In this document: in pieces, positions 16,705 through 26,427 of the stretch
How the letters are laid out: every line of letters starts with the position of its first letter
Numbering within the stretch: the stretch's first letter is position 1
NCBI RefSeq assembly: GCF_011038885.2
Contig: NZ_CP064952.1
Location: 1,302,001 to 1,366,000, forward strand
Reading direction: 5' to 3'
Length of the DNA: 64,000 bases
Source: Schaalia sp. ZJ405
GTDB lineage: Bacteria; Actinomycetota; Actinomycetes; Actinomycetales; Actinomycetaceae
Program-made: the position numbers and the translations under genes
Notes under the pieces: generated by a model
The model's database searches: none
Told to the model about the DNA's origin: nothing
What the model saw: only the letters and a program-made list of their open reading frames with translations

Positions 16705-18651
16705 GTGACGGGCGAGATGGTTCCGATTCGCGTGTGGGCTCCCGACGCCCATTCGATGGCTGTGGTGACCGGGCAGCACACGTCGCGGTGTTGCCAGGCA
16801 ATGATTCGCGGTGAAGACGGCTGGTGGGAAGGCCCCGAGCTCCCCGTGGGAACGGATTATTTTCTCAGTCCTAACGGGCGTGGTTTTTTCCCAGATCCGC
16901 GTTCCCTCTGCCAGCCCTTCGGAGTTCACGGGCCAACACGCGTATGGCGTCCACCGGCATCCCAATGGGTTCCTTCGCCCCTGGACACCTCCTCCGTGCC
17001 CGAGGAACACCGTGGAGACGGCCCCTCAGCCTCGGATTCCCCAGTGGATCGCCAAGACGTCCTCGGTCATGTGATCTATGAACTGCACGTTGGGACTTTC
17101 ACCGCTGAAGGAACCCTCGATGCCGCCTCCAAACACCTCAGTGACCTTGCGAAACTGGGGGTTCGCACGGTTGAACTCATGCCCATCGCCGCTTTCTCTG
17201 GTGACTTCGGATGGGGCTACGACGGGGTGGATCTCATGGCCGTCCACGCCCCCTACGGCGGCCCTGACGCGCTTGTTCGCTTCATCAACCGTGCACACGA
17301 GCTGGGGCTAGCTGTGTGCATTGATACAGTCCTCAACCATGTGGGAACCTGGGGGAACTACCTGGAACAATTCGGCCCCTACTTCACCGACGCTCATTCA
17401 ACTCCGTGGGGTCCAGCAATCAACCTTGACGGCCCCGCCAGCCACGAAGTCCGCCGCTTCCTCACAGACGTCGTTCACCATTGGCTCGTTGACATGCATG
17501 CCGATGCGGTACGCCTGGACGCCGTTCATGCGCTCATTGATACCTCTCAACGGCATTTCCTCCAAGAACTCTCCGATTCAGTTGCCCAATGGGAACGTCA
17601 GACCGGACGATCATTGACTCTCATTGCCGAATCCGACCTCAACGATCCTCGGATGGTCACTGCGACAGCTAACGGAGGTATGGGGATGGATGCCCAGTGG
17701 GCCGACGACATCCACCACGGGATTCTCACGCGCTTCACCGGTGACTCCCACGGATATTTCGCTGACTTTGCTCACCCTCATCCCCAGTCATCCCCAAGCC
17801 CGGACTCCCCACTAACCCCTGCCGTTGACCTGTCTGCCTCTGCTTGCGTTGACGAGGACGACAGCTCTTGTGCCCTCGTCAATGCTCAACATCCCACGCG
17901 CTCGGCCCTCGCATATGTCCTTGAACATGTGTTCTTCCACGACGGCACGTGGTCATCGTTCAGGGAAGCAACCTGGGGCGCTCCCGTTCCCGATGACATG
18001 GACCGTCGCCGTTTCATCGCCTATTCCCAAAACCATGACCAGGTGGGGAATCGAGCACGCGGGGATCGTCCGTCAACGCGTGTGAGCGACGGGGCGCTCG
18101 CGGCAATGGCTGCCCTCGTATTACTCGGCGGGGCAACCCCTATGCTCTTCCAAGGCGAAGAATGGGGAACACGCACCCCATTTCAGTTCTTCGCAGATCA
18201 GGACAGCCCAGAAAATGCTCGGCTTGTCCGGGAAGGTCGCCAACGCGAATTTTCCCGCCACGGATGGTCTGGGACGATTCCCGATCCCGCGTCTAAGTTC
18301 ACCCGCGACGCCTCTGTTCTGGATTGGGCGCAGCGTGATGAGCCGCGGGGCCAGCGTTTCCTCAGCTGGTATCGGCGTCTCATTGAGATTCGCAACGATT
18401 GTCCCTCGGTGCGTTCCGGCTCCCCCGTTCACGTTGAGGACCTGGGGGACGTCCTCATCCTGAGGAATGGGACGATCAGCGTTCATGTCAGTCTCACGTC
18501 CTCTCCCCTCGTCATTGACGAGGACGATCACGGTCGGATCATCGCACGCTTCGATGACGTCGGCGGGCCAGCCGTCATTGTTGTTGCCACAGATGCCGCC
18601 TCGTCCTCGTTCCCTTCCATGTCCTCACCCACGTGCGAGGCAAGACAATGA
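16705..18651 (+). CDS. treZ: Malto-oligosyltrehalose trehalohydrolase TreZ
   Basis: A 648-residue GH13 enzyme that releases trehalose from maltooligosyltrehalose. GGAG at 16694-16697 gives ideal spacing to the GTG at 16705; the ATG at 16699 is almost on top of it, so I prefer GTG. Motifs: an N-terminal VWAPDA domain, VIYELHVGTF, IDTVLNHVG (about 205), AVRLDAVHA (nucleophile, about 270), AESDLND (about 308) and NHDQVGNR (about 442). A branching enzyme shares this architecture, but the position straight after treY and the GYDG-type loop favour TreZ. A segment with several Ser/Pro and Asp residues near 360-400 looks like an insertion compared with typical TreZ. Confidence 0.93.
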   Translation: MTGEMVPIRVWAPDAHSMAVVTGQHTSRCCQAMIRGEDGWWEGPELPVGTDYFLSPNGRGFFPDPRSLCQPFGVHGPTRVWRPPASQWVPSPLDTSSVPEEHRGDGPSASDSPVDRQDVLGHVIYELHVGTFTAEGTLDAASKHLSDLAKLGVRTVELMPIAAFSGDFGWGYDGVDLMAVHAPYGGPDALVRFINRAHELGLAVCIDTVLNHVGTWGNYLEQFGPYFTDAHSTPWGPAINLDGPASHEVRRFLTDVVHHWLVDMHADAVRLDAVHALIDTSQRHFLQELSDSVAQWERQTGRSLTLIAESDLNDPRMVTATANGGMGMDAQWADDIHHGILTRFTGDSHGYFADFAHPHPQSSPSPDSPLTPAVDLSASACVDEDDSSCALVNAQHPTRSALAYVLEHVFFHDGTWSSFREATWGAPVPDDMDRRRFIAYSQNHDQVGNRARGDRPSTRVSDGALAAMAALVLLGGATPMLFQGEEWGTRTPFQFFADQDSPENARLVREGRQREFSRHGWSGTIPDPASKFTRDASVLDWAQRDEPRGQRFLSWYRRLIEIRNDCPSVRSGSPVHVEDLGDVLILRNGTISVHVSLTSSPLVIDEDDHGRIIARFDDVGGPAVIVVATDAASSSFPSMSSPTCEARQ

Positions 18652-18703
18652 CCAGTCGGCGCGCCTGACACCGTGACTTAGAGGAGCGACCTACCCTAAA
18701 CGG

Positions 18704-19255
18704 GTGGAACAGGAAGCACTGCCCCCGGCATTCATTCAGGCCTTGCTTTCCCTACGTGATGCGCCGAAGAACTCCCACCTTCGCCTTGAGGAGGTTCCCC
18801 CGCCGAAGAGACTTGCACCTTTTACGGCGGCCCTGGCGATCCAATCCATTGATGAAAACCACGGCCAGGCGCTGACAACCGGACGCCTTGTTGTCCTCCA
18901 CGATCCGAACTCTCAACCCGGATGGAACGGAACTTTCCGGATCGTCGCCCAGTTGCGCTCTCATATCGACCCGGAAATGAGCACGGACCCCCTGCTGTCG
19001 GAAGCACTCTGGGGATGGGCGGCGGAATGCCTCGATATCGCCGGTGCGGGACTGCATGATCTCACGGGAACGGTGACCCGGGAAATGTCCGAATCTTTCG
19101 GAGGGCTTGAACTACATGGGTCCTCGATGAATGTCGAAGTGCGGGCATCGTGGACACCGAACACCGCTGAACTGGGAGAACACCTGGTCGGATGGACGGA
19201 CTTCATGTGCCGGACCGCGGGTATCACCACCGAACGTTTCCTTGAAGGAGTCTGA
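18704..19255 (+). CDS. DUF3000 domain protein
   Basis: A 183-residue protein of the actinobacterial DUF3000 family. It starts at GTG 18704 and ends three bases before the ATG of the RNase D gene, so the two are very likely co-transcribed; this pairing is common in actinobacteria. I see no signal peptide, membrane segment or known catalytic motif. Its function is unknown, and linkage to RNase D hints at RNA metabolism at most. Confidence 0.85.
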   Translation: MEQEALPPAFIQALLSLRDAPKNSHLRLEEVPPPKRLAPFTAALAIQSIDENHGQALTTGRLVVLHDPNSQPGWNGTFRIVAQLRSHIDPEMSTDPLLSEALWGWAAECLDIAGAGLHDLTGTVTREMSESFGGLELHGSSMNVEVRASWTPNTAELGEHLVGWTDFMCRTAGITTERFLEGV

Positions 19256-19258
19256 CAC

Positions 19259-20506
19259 ATGCGCATCGACAACCGCGACGGCCTCCCGGCGGGAGACACC
19301 GACGATCCGGTGCTCATCGCGGCGCCGCGCGGCGGGATCCCCCGTGTCATCGACACACCTGAGGCTCTTGCCGATGCTGGAGAACAGCTCAGGGGCGGCC
19401 GCACTCCCGTTGCCCTTGATGTCGAACGGGCCCAGGGGTTCCGCTACGGAGCCGACCCATATCTTGTGCAGATCCGCCGCGAAGATGTTGGAACATTCCT
19501 TGTGGACACCCACGCCTTGCCCGACCTCACTGCCCTGCAAGACGGACTCAACGACGTGTGGTTGCTTCACGATGCCGAACAGGATCTGCCGAATCTGCGT
19601 TCGACAGGTTTGACCCTGCCAAGCCTCTTTGACACGGAAATGGCCGCCAGGCTCACGGGTCTGCGGAGATTCGGACTTGTCGCCGTGTGCGAACAGGTCC
19701 TGGGACTCACGCTGCTCAAAGACCATCAGGCCTCCGACTGGTCGGTTCGTCCCCTCCCTACAGATTGGCTACGCTACGCGGCCCTTGACGTTGAACTCCT
19801 CACCGAACTCTACCGTCGTCTTTCCGTGACTCTCCACGATCGTGGTCGATGGGAATGGGCGCTCGAAGAGTTCGCCTACATTGCTTCGCGGCCCGTACCA
19901 GCACCAAAGAAAGACCGGTGGAGAACACTGCCTGGAGCGAAAAAAATTCGTTCGCGCAGGCTTCTGGAAGTTCTGCGGCAGCTGTGGGAAACCCGCGAGA
20001 GCATTGCCCGTGACCTCAATATTTCCCCCGGTCTCCTCGTGCGCAACGCTGCTCTCGTTCAGGCTGCCTCCCAGCCTCCCCGGAATCGGCGTTCCCTGCT
20101 AAAAATTGGCGAATTCCGCTCCCCCGTGGCTCGCCAGTACTCAGAGGCGTGGTTGCGTGCCATTAACCGCGGCGTTAACGCTGATGAGGATCAGCTTCCC
20201 CCTTTGCGCGCCCCTGAGATTCCCGGCGCGATTCCCGATGCTCGCCACTGGCCTCGAATTGACGAGGACGCGGCTGCTCGTCTCACCGCTGTGCGCGCGG
20301 CGGTGGCCGAGGTCGGTGACACCCTTGACCTGGATCCCGAAGTCGTATGTGAACCCCGTGTGCAGCGCATGATTGCCTGGGCACCTGTCGAGCCGTCGCG
20401 CGACTGCGAAGATGTCATTGATGAGCGAATGACGATCAGCGGCGCTCGCGCGTGGCAAATCGACCTCGTGCGCACACCGATTGCGGCTGCGCTTTCCTCA
20501 GTCTGA
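19259..20506 (+). CDS. rnd: Ribonuclease D-like 3'-5' exonuclease with HRDC domain
   Basis: A 415-residue DEDD-superfamily exonuclease. GAAGGAG is ideally spaced before the ATG at 19259. The exonuclease core (about 30-200) shows ALDVERA (first acidic pair), HDAEQDL and YAALDVELLTELY (final motif). The C-terminal part (about 225-310) resembles an HRDC nucleic-acid binding domain (WETRESIARDLNISPGLLV). In other bacteria RNase D trims tRNA and other structured RNA 3' ends. It is the last gene of the plus-strand run that may begin at DUF3000, and it converges on dxs. Confidence 0.9.
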   Translation: MRIDNRDGLPAGDTDDPVLIAAPRGGIPRVIDTPEALADAGEQLRGGRTPVALDVERAQGFRYGADPYLVQIRREDVGTFLVDTHALPDLTALQDGLNDVWLLHDAEQDLPNLRSTGLTLPSLFDTEMAARLTGLRRFGLVAVCEQVLGLTLLKDHQASDWSVRPLPTDWLRYAALDVELLTELYRRLSVTLHDRGRWEWALEEFAYIASRPVPAPKKDRWRTLPGAKKIRSRRLLEVLRQLWETRESIARDLNISPGLLVRNAALVQAASQPPRNRRSLLKIGEFRSPVARQYSEAWLRAINRGVNADEDQLPPLRAPEIPGAIPDARHWPRIDEDAAARLTAVRAAVAEVGDTLDLDPEVVCEPRVQRMIAWAPVEPSRDCEDVIDERMTISGARAWQIDLVRTPIAAALSSV

Positions 20507-20649
20507 CTCACCGCACCAGCCTCTGACTCACACGACCTTTACCCTGCATGGATCTGCGTATTCGGTGACCGTGTTCAGACACCGGACCTCGGCGTCCACT
20601 CGGAGCACCCACGACCGTGACATGAGCAGCCCTCACGCCTGCTCAGATC

Positions 20650-22596
20650 TCACCGCCCACGCGGAGCACTCTTGGAGGCAAGCGCCGCCCTGATCTGATC
20701 GGCGATTCCCGTGGCACTGAGACCGCAGTCCTCTAAAATTTCCGCACGTTCGGCGTGGGCGAGGAATCCGGGGGTGATGCCTAAGCACACAACGGGAGTT
20801 GCTGAACCTGATCGAGCGAAAAGATCACGCACCGCCCAGCCAAAACCACCGTTGACGATCCCGTCCTCGACCGTGACAACCACGCACGCATCATCGGCAA
20901 GGGACAGCAGTTCCTCCGGGACCGGCAACAACCACCGGGGGTCAACAACTCGGACACTCACTCCTTCTCGGCCGAGAATGCTTGCGGCTTCGATGCTTTG
21001 GGGAGCGAACGCGCCCGTGGCAACGATGAGGACCGAGGCAACTGACGCAGATGAAGACGCGGCCTCGTCCTCGGCCCCCTCATAAATCACGTCAATTCCG
21101 CCGACACTGCGCAGAGCCGGCATCGGTTCTGGTAGGGAGCCTTTGCGGTATCGCACAAGTGTTGGCCCGTCAGAAATGTCGATGGCCTCACGTAGTTCAC
21201 GCCGAAGTGTTTCCTCGTCACGAGGGGCAGCGACCCGCATCCCCGGAATAATCTGGCTGAGTGCGAGGTCCCACACTCCATTGTGGGACGCTCCATCCGG
21301 TCCGGTAATCCCGGCGCGATCGAGAACAACCGTCACCGCGAGCCGGTGGAGTGCCACGTCCATGAGTAGCTGATCGAATGCGCGATTGAGGAACGTTGAG
21401 TAGAGGGCAACAACCGGGTGCGCACCCATATGTGCCATCCCCGCCGCAGAAGCCAAGGCCTCCTGTTCGGCGATGCCAACATCCACAACACGATCAGGCA
21501 TTTCTCGCTTGAGCGGAGCCAGCCCCACGGGAGCCATCATTGCCGCTGTAATCGCAATGACATCTTCTCGTTGACGTGCAATGTTAACGATTTCCTCGGC
21601 AAACACCGCAGTCCATCCAAAGCGTTGGGGAGCAACCGGTAAGCCGGTTTCCGGATGAATTGGTCCTACGGCGTGGAAGCGATCGGCGATATCTTCCTCC
21701 GCTGGAACGTATCCACGGCCCTTCTGGGTGATGACATGGACAAGGACGGGCTCGTTGAGCATCTTCGCCCGAGACAGTGCCGTTTCGATTGCGACGATAT
21801 TGTGGCCGTCCACGGGACCCAGGTACTTCAGGCCGAGGTCTTCGAACATTGCTTGCGGAATCAGCGCGTCTTTGATTCCTGATTTAATGCCGTGGAGGGC
21901 GTCATATGCTGCGCGGCCCGGTTGCCCGAGCTTCATGAGCTTGTGCTTGCCCCAGCTCAAGGCGCGTTCGTATTCTTCCGAGGTCCGCAGGACATCCAGA
22001 TGGTGTGCGAGACCGCCAATCGTTGGAGCGTACGAGCGGCCGTTATCATTGACCACAATCATCACTCGGCGGTTCTTCGAGGCCGCAATCGTGTTCAGAG
22101 CCTCCCACGCCATTCCCCCCGTGAGTGCGCCATCGCCAATGATGGCAACCGTCCACGACGGGTCGTGTGCGCGACGTTTTTCTCGGGAAATTCCATCGGC
22201 CCACGCCAGAGATGACGAGGCGTGCGAGTTTTCGATGACATCGTGAACCGATTCGTCTCGCGACGGGTAGCCAGACAATCCCCCGCGTTCACGCAGGTGC
22301 GAGAAATCGTGCCGCCCTGTGAGTAGTTTGTGCACGTAGGCCTGGTGGCCGGTGTCGAAAAGGAGGGTGTCGACGGGTGAAGAAAACTGGCGATGCAACG
22401 CGATCGTCAACTCAACGACCCCGAGATTCGGGCCTAAATGCCCGCCGGTTTTCGCAACTTCTGAGATGAGAAAACGGCGGATCTCTGCGGAAAGATCGAC
22501 AAGTTCAAGAGGAGTTGCTCCCTTGAGGTCCGCCGGGGTGCCCAGGCGGGTCAGCAGCGGGTAGTCGATGTTTTCTTTGACCGTGTTGTCAGGCAT
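20650..22596 (-). CDS. dxs: 1-Deoxy-D-xylulose-5-phosphate synthase
   Basis: A 648-residue thiamine-diphosphate enzyme that condenses pyruvate with glyceraldehyde 3-phosphate, the first step of the MEP isoprenoid pathway. Motifs: GGHLGPNLGVVELT near the N-terminus, FDTGHQAYVHKLLTGR, the ThDP-binding motif GDGALTGG...NDN (about 155-187), ARQREDVIAIT and GIAEQEA in the pyrimidine domain, and a transketolase C-terminal domain. Normal length. It is convergent with RNase D; the 143 bases between them hold no clear terminator. Upstream it is divergent from the S9 peptidase gene. Confidence 0.96.
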   Translation of the reverse strand: MPDNTVKENIDYPLLTRLGTPADLKGATPLELVDLSAEIRRFLISEVAKTGGHLGPNLGVVELTIALHRQFSSPVDTLLFDTGHQAYVHKLLTGRHDFSHLRERGGLSGYPSRDESVHDVIENSHASSSLAWADGISREKRRAHDPSWTVAIIGDGALTGGMAWEALNTIAASKNRRVMIVVNDNGRSYAPTIGGLAHHLDVLRTSEEYERALSWGKHKLMKLGQPGRAAYDALHGIKSGIKDALIPQAMFEDLGLKYLGPVDGHNIVAIETALSRAKMLNEPVLVHVITQKGRGYVPAEEDIADRFHAVGPIHPETGLPVAPQRFGWTAVFAEEIVNIARQREDVIAITAAMMAPVGLAPLKREMPDRVVDVGIAEQEALASAAGMAHMGAHPVVALYSTFLNRAFDQLLMDVALHRLAVTVVLDRAGITGPDGASHNGVWDLALSQIIPGMRVAAPRDEETLRRELREAIDISDGPTLVRYRKGSLPEPMPALRSVGGIDVIYEGAEDEAASSSASVASVLIVATGAFAPQSIEAASILGREGVSVRVVDPRWLLPVPEELLSLADDACVVVTVEDGIVNGGFGWAVRDLFARSGSATPVVCLGITPGFLAHAERAEILEDCGLSATGIADQIRAALASKSAPRGR

Positions 22597-22880
22597 GGGG
22601 CAATTCTAGGTCGCTGACACAGCAAAGGGCGCACGGGGACGCTGCGATGGGTTTTGTGTCTGCGGTGACGCTTCCTCAATGGTGGTGCGACGGTGCCGTC
22701 GAAGTCGTGTAGCGGCCGGAGCCTTCCGCCGGTACCAGCGCGTATTCCCGGATTGTTTGACACAGACTTCCCCGGAAGACTCAGCACATGCACTGCACTC
22801 ACCACGTCGCAAAGAGGATGAACAGACTAGGATGAGAACCGTGCGCCCGTTTGGGTTCAACATTTCGACAGGAGGCCCTG

Positions 22881-24881
22881 ATGTCCGTGACAACCACCCC
22901 CTATGGTGAATGGAGCTCCCCGATCACTGGCGATTCCTTTACCGCACGTTTTGTCACGCTCTCGCAGGTTCGCGTTGACGGTTCGGACACGTACTGGGTG
23001 GAGGGCCACCCGAAGGAAGATGGGCGCGGCACACTCTTGCGGAGACGAGGAACCGGGGAAACCTTAGAAATTCTTCCCCTCATCGACTCCGTTCGCCTTC
23101 CCGACGTGCGCACCCGCGTCCACGAATACGGTGGCAAAGCCTACGCCGTTGCCGATGGCACGATTGTTTTCTCCGACGGATTCGACAACCGGGTTTACCG
23201 TTTCGACGTCAACGACACGGTCCGTGGAATCGTCCCCTTGACGACGCTGTCGAAAGTTCGCTTCGGAGACTTCCACATTGATGAAGTTCGCGGTCTGGTC
23301 TACGCCGTCGCCGAAGATCACACCGATCCGTCAGACATCCGTAATTCACTGGTCGCTATCCCCCTTGATGGGTCTGCGGGACGAAACGACTCCGCCCTCG
23401 TCACTGTTTTTGATTCCTCTGATTTCGTGTCTTCCCCCGCAATCTCCCCCGACGGCACTCGCCTGGCATGGCTGTCATGGAATCACCCCAACATGCCCTG
23501 GACCCAGTCCACATTGCACGTTGCTTCCCTTGATTTTGAGGGACATATCAACCATTCGTGCACAATCGTTGATTCCCCCGAAGTCTGCGTTTACGAGCCA
23601 CGGTGGACTCTCGACGGCGACCTCATCCACGTTGACGACTCCACCGGGTGGGCGAATCTTTTCCGCACAGAAGGATTCGAATGGCGCGAGGGCGAAGACG
23701 AGGACGCCTGGATTTCCCGTCTGCGCACCCGAGCCCTCCACCCTGGAACTCAGGCATTTTCGCACCCCCACTGGCGCCTGGGACTGCACTCATTCGACAA
23801 CTTCGATCACGACCACCTGATCTGTTCATGGGCGGAGCAACTCACCTGGCACATCGGCACGGTCCGCTTGGACAACGGCATGGCCGAAGAATGGGCAACC
23901 GGCTGGTGGCCCATCGGAAATGTCGCCTCCTGTGAGGACCGCGTTGTCTTCCTCGGGGACTCTGCGATGCATTCCCCAAGTATCGTCGAGGTGAAGAACG
24001 GGAAAACTTCAATTATTCGTCCATCAACCGAGGCAGAGGTTCCCGCCGAACTCATTTCAACCGCCGAGGTCATGTCATGGAAGACGCGCGACGGTGAGAA
24101 ATCCTACGGCTTCTACTACGCTCCACGGAATCCCGATTTCGTTGCCCCAACAGGTGACCTGCCTCCGCTGATCGTCAATGTGCACTCCGGCCCGACATTC
24201 TCATCACGACCCGGACTCAAGGTGCCGTTCCAGTACTGGACCAGCCGCGGCTTCGCCGTTCTCGACGTCAACTTCCGTGGGTCCACCGGGTTTGGTCGTG
24301 CCTACCGTGAGCGTCTCAACGGTCACTGGGGTCAGATGGATGTTCAGGACTGCATCGACGGTGCCCAATACCTCATCGACCGCGGTCTGGTTGATCCACA
24401 GCGTATTGCGATCCGAGGTGCATCAGCCGGTGGTTTCACCGCGCTCAACGCTCTGGCATCATCCGATGTCTTTTCTGCAGGAACAGTGTTCTACGCGATG
24501 ACGGATCTGCGTCGTCAAGCCGCCGACACCCACAAGTTTGAGCGGCACTACTATTCGCGTCTCTTGGGATCCGACAACGTTGATGACGCAGTGTGGGCGG
24601 ATCGTTCGCCAATCAACCACATCGATTCGATCAAAGCTCCGCTGTTCATCATGCACGGCACCAATGATCACGTTGTCCCCGTGTCTCAGGCTCAGGCAAT
24701 GCATGACGCCCTCGTTAAGCGAGGAAACGCCGTCGCTCTGAAGATTTACGAGGGCGAAGGCCATTCCTTCCACAAGGCTGACAACATTCGTGACGCATGG
24801 CAATCTGAGCTGGCGTTCTACCGGCAGGTCTGGGGAATGAACACGGATAATCCCACGCGTTTCGAGATCGTCAACCTGTAG
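22881..24881 (+). CDS. Prolyl oligopeptidase family (S9) serine peptidase
   Basis: A 666-residue S9-family peptidase or acylaminoacyl-peptidase type enzyme. A perfect AGGAGG precedes the ATG at 22881; a longer frame starting ten codons upstream is unlikely. The N-terminal half (about 1-390) has WD-like segments of a beta-propeller (SPAISPDGTRLAWLSWNHPN). The C-terminal alpha/beta-hydrolase has the nucleophile in GASAGG (Ser about 514), the Asp in HGTNDHV (about 593) and the His in GEGHSFH (about 628). No signal peptide is visible, so it probably acts on short peptides in the cytoplasm. Substrate unknown. Confidence 0.88.
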   Translation: MSVTTTPYGEWSSPITGDSFTARFVTLSQVRVDGSDTYWVEGHPKEDGRGTLLRRRGTGETLEILPLIDSVRLPDVRTRVHEYGGKAYAVADGTIVFSDGFDNRVYRFDVNDTVRGIVPLTTLSKVRFGDFHIDEVRGLVYAVAEDHTDPSDIRNSLVAIPLDGSAGRNDSALVTVFDSSDFVSSPAISPDGTRLAWLSWNHPNMPWTQSTLHVASLDFEGHINHSCTIVDSPEVCVYEPRWTLDGDLIHVDDSTGWANLFRTEGFEWREGEDEDAWISRLRTRALHPGTQAFSHPHWRLGLHSFDNFDHDHLICSWAEQLTWHIGTVRLDNGMAEEWATGWWPIGNVASCEDRVVFLGDSAMHSPSIVEVKNGKTSIIRPSTEAEVPAELISTAEVMSWKTRDGEKSYGFYYAPRNPDFVAPTGDLPPLIVNVHSGPTFSSRPGLKVPFQYWTSRGFAVLDVNFRGSTGFGRAYRERLNGHWGQMDVQDCIDGAQYLIDRGLVDPQRIAIRGASAGGFTALNALASSDVFSAGTVFYAMTDLRRQAADTHKFERHYYSRLLGSDNVDDAVWADRSPINHIDSIKAPLFIMHGTNDHVVPVSQAQAMHDALVKRGNAVALKIYEGEGHSFHKADNIRDAWQSELAFYRQVWGMNTDNPTRFEIVNL

Positions 24882-24893
24882 ATCAACACTTCA

Positions 24894-24925
24894 GGGGCCG
24901 TCACCCGGTAGCGGGTGACGGCCCC
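24894..24925. terminator. Hairpin terminator between convergent S9 peptidase and aroG
   Basis: A perfect 13-bp stem (24894-24906 with 24913-24925) and six-base loop lie 13 bases past the peptidase stop. There is no T-run on either side. As it sits between convergent genes it could serve both strands. Confidence 0.75.
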
Positions 24926-24930
24926 TCAGA

Positions 24931-25022
24931 CAAGCCGCTGCCTACCCGTGTGACCGGCTGGGCATCTAAGCCTGAGAGTGTTTCCTCGCGTGCAAGCCGC
25001 TGCCTACCCGTGTGATCGGCTG
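24931..25022. repeat. 30-bp direct repeat duplicating the 3' end of aroG
   Basis: The last codons and stop codon of aroG (24993-25022) are repeated with one mismatch at 24931-24960, with 32 bases between the copies. The outer copy would read SRSHG and stop again in the same relative frame. It looks like a small tandem duplication at the gene end. Confidence 0.85.
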
Positions 25023-26419
25023 AGATACTGCGCGACTTGGAACGCCATTTCCAGGGACTGCTGGTGATTGAGACGCGGATCGACAAGGGTCTCATAGCGA
25101 TGCCGAAGGCCGTCCTCGTCAAGCTTCTCCGACCCACCAATCACCTCGGTGACATCGTCACCTGTGAGCTCCACGTGGATGCCACCGGGAACCGTTCCCA
25201 CATCGTCATGCGCCTCGAAGAATCCCTTGACCTCGTCCATGATCGTCTCGAAACGACGGGTCTTGTATCCATTCGACGACGTGATCGTGTTTCCGTGCAT
25301 TGGATCAGTCATCCACGTCACCGGCCGCCCATCAGCCTTTGCAGCAGCAAGCAACGGGGGCAAAGCGTCGCCGATCTTGTCCGCTCCCATGCGAGTAATG
25401 AACGTCAAACGCCCTTCCTCGCCGTCGGGATTGAGACGCTCCATCAGAGCAAGCATCTGCTCAACCGATGTTGTTGGCCCGAGCTTGACACCAATCGGAT
25501 TGCGAACGCGGGCAAGGAGCTCAATGTGAGCGCCATCAATGTCACGTGTACGCTCCCCCACCCAGAGGAAATGCCCGGAGGTGTCATAGGGCAGACCCGT
25601 ACGCGAGTCGATGCGGGTCATCGCGGATTCATACTCAAGCAGCAGAGCCTCATGGGATGAATACAGATCGACTTCACGCAGCGAATCGAAGTCAGCTCCG
25701 GCTGCCTCCATGAACTTCACGGCACGGTGGATTTCCTCCGCAAGGGACTCGTAGCGCGCATACGCCGGATTCGATGTAAAGCCACGGTTCCAGTGGTGAA
25801 CCAGACGCAGGTCAGCGTAGCCGCCCTTCGTGAACGCGCGGATAAGATTCAGCGTGGATGCCGCATGGTGATATGTCTCCATGAGGCGCTCCGGTTTCGG
25901 TGCGCGGGCCTGCGGTGTGAACTCAAAGGAGTTCACCGCATCCCCCCGATATGACGGCAGAGTGACACCGTCGCGCGTCTCCATGTCAGAAGACCGGGGC
26001 TTGGCGTACTGACCGGCGATACGTCCGATTTTGACAACGGGAAGCGATGCTCCGTACGTCAAGACAACGGACATCTGAAGCAGCGTCTGAATCTTCAACC
26101 GCAGGTGATCGGCCGTCGACTCAGCGAAAGTCTCCGCACAGTCGCCACCGGTCAGCACGAAGGCATCACCGCGTGAGGCTGCGCCCAGCCACTGGCGCAG
26201 ATCATCGACCTCGCCAGCGAACACTAGAGGCGGTTGACCTCTGAGCTGGGACGTCACGCGTCCCAGTGCATCCACATCGGGATAGGTCGGCTGCTGAAGA
26301 GCCTCATGACGACGCCACGTATCCCACGGAGCGGTCCCCGCTGTGGGTGAAACAAGCTGTTCTGGGCCGTGACGCAAAGGACCGGCATGGCCGCCATTTG
26401 CGTCACGGCCTGAACTCAT
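25004..26419 (-). CDS. aroG: 3-Deoxy-7-phosphoheptulonate synthase, class II
   Basis: A 471-residue class II DAHP synthase, which condenses phosphoenolpyruvate and erythrose 4-phosphate in the first step of the shikimate pathway. Diagnostic segments are PPLVFAGEVDDL, LTGGDCAETF (metal-binding Cys), GRIAGQYAKPRS, WVGERTRDIDGAH, RMGADKI and DPMHGNT. I place the start at ATG 26419, eight bases after the pfp stop; an in-frame start at 26485 would overlap pfp. The short gap suggests an operon with pfp, so PPi-linked glycolysis and aromatic synthesis may share expression. The gene end is duplicated downstream. Confidence 0.93.
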   Translation of the reverse strand: MSSGRDANGGHAGPLRHGPEQLVSPTAGTAPWDTWRRHEALQQPTYPDVDALGRVTSQLRGQPPLVFAGEVDDLRQWLGAASRGDAFVLTGGDCAETFAESTADHLRLKIQTLLQMSVVLTYGASLPVVKIGRIAGQYAKPRSSDMETRDGVTLPSYRGDAVNSFEFTPQARAPKPERLMETYHHAASTLNLIRAFTKGGYADLRLVHHWNRGFTSNPAYARYESLAEEIHRAVKFMEAAGADFDSLREVDLYSSHEALLLEYESAMTRIDSRTGLPYDTSGHFLWVGERTRDIDGAHIELLARVRNPIGVKLGPTTSVEQMLALMERLNPDGEEGRLTFITRMGADKIGDALPPLLAAAKADGRPVTWMTDPMHGNTITSSNGYKTRRFETIMDEVKGFFEAHDDVGTVPGGIHVELTGDDVTEVIGGSEKLDEDGLRHRYETLVDPRLNHQQSLEMAFQVAQYLSRSHG

Positions 26420-26427
26420 TGGAGGAA

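Noticed and set aside
22606..22893. Minus-strand ORFs upstream of dxs
   Set aside because: They lie in the divergent dxs/S9 peptidase promoter region, overlap each other, and have Arg-rich random-looking sequence.
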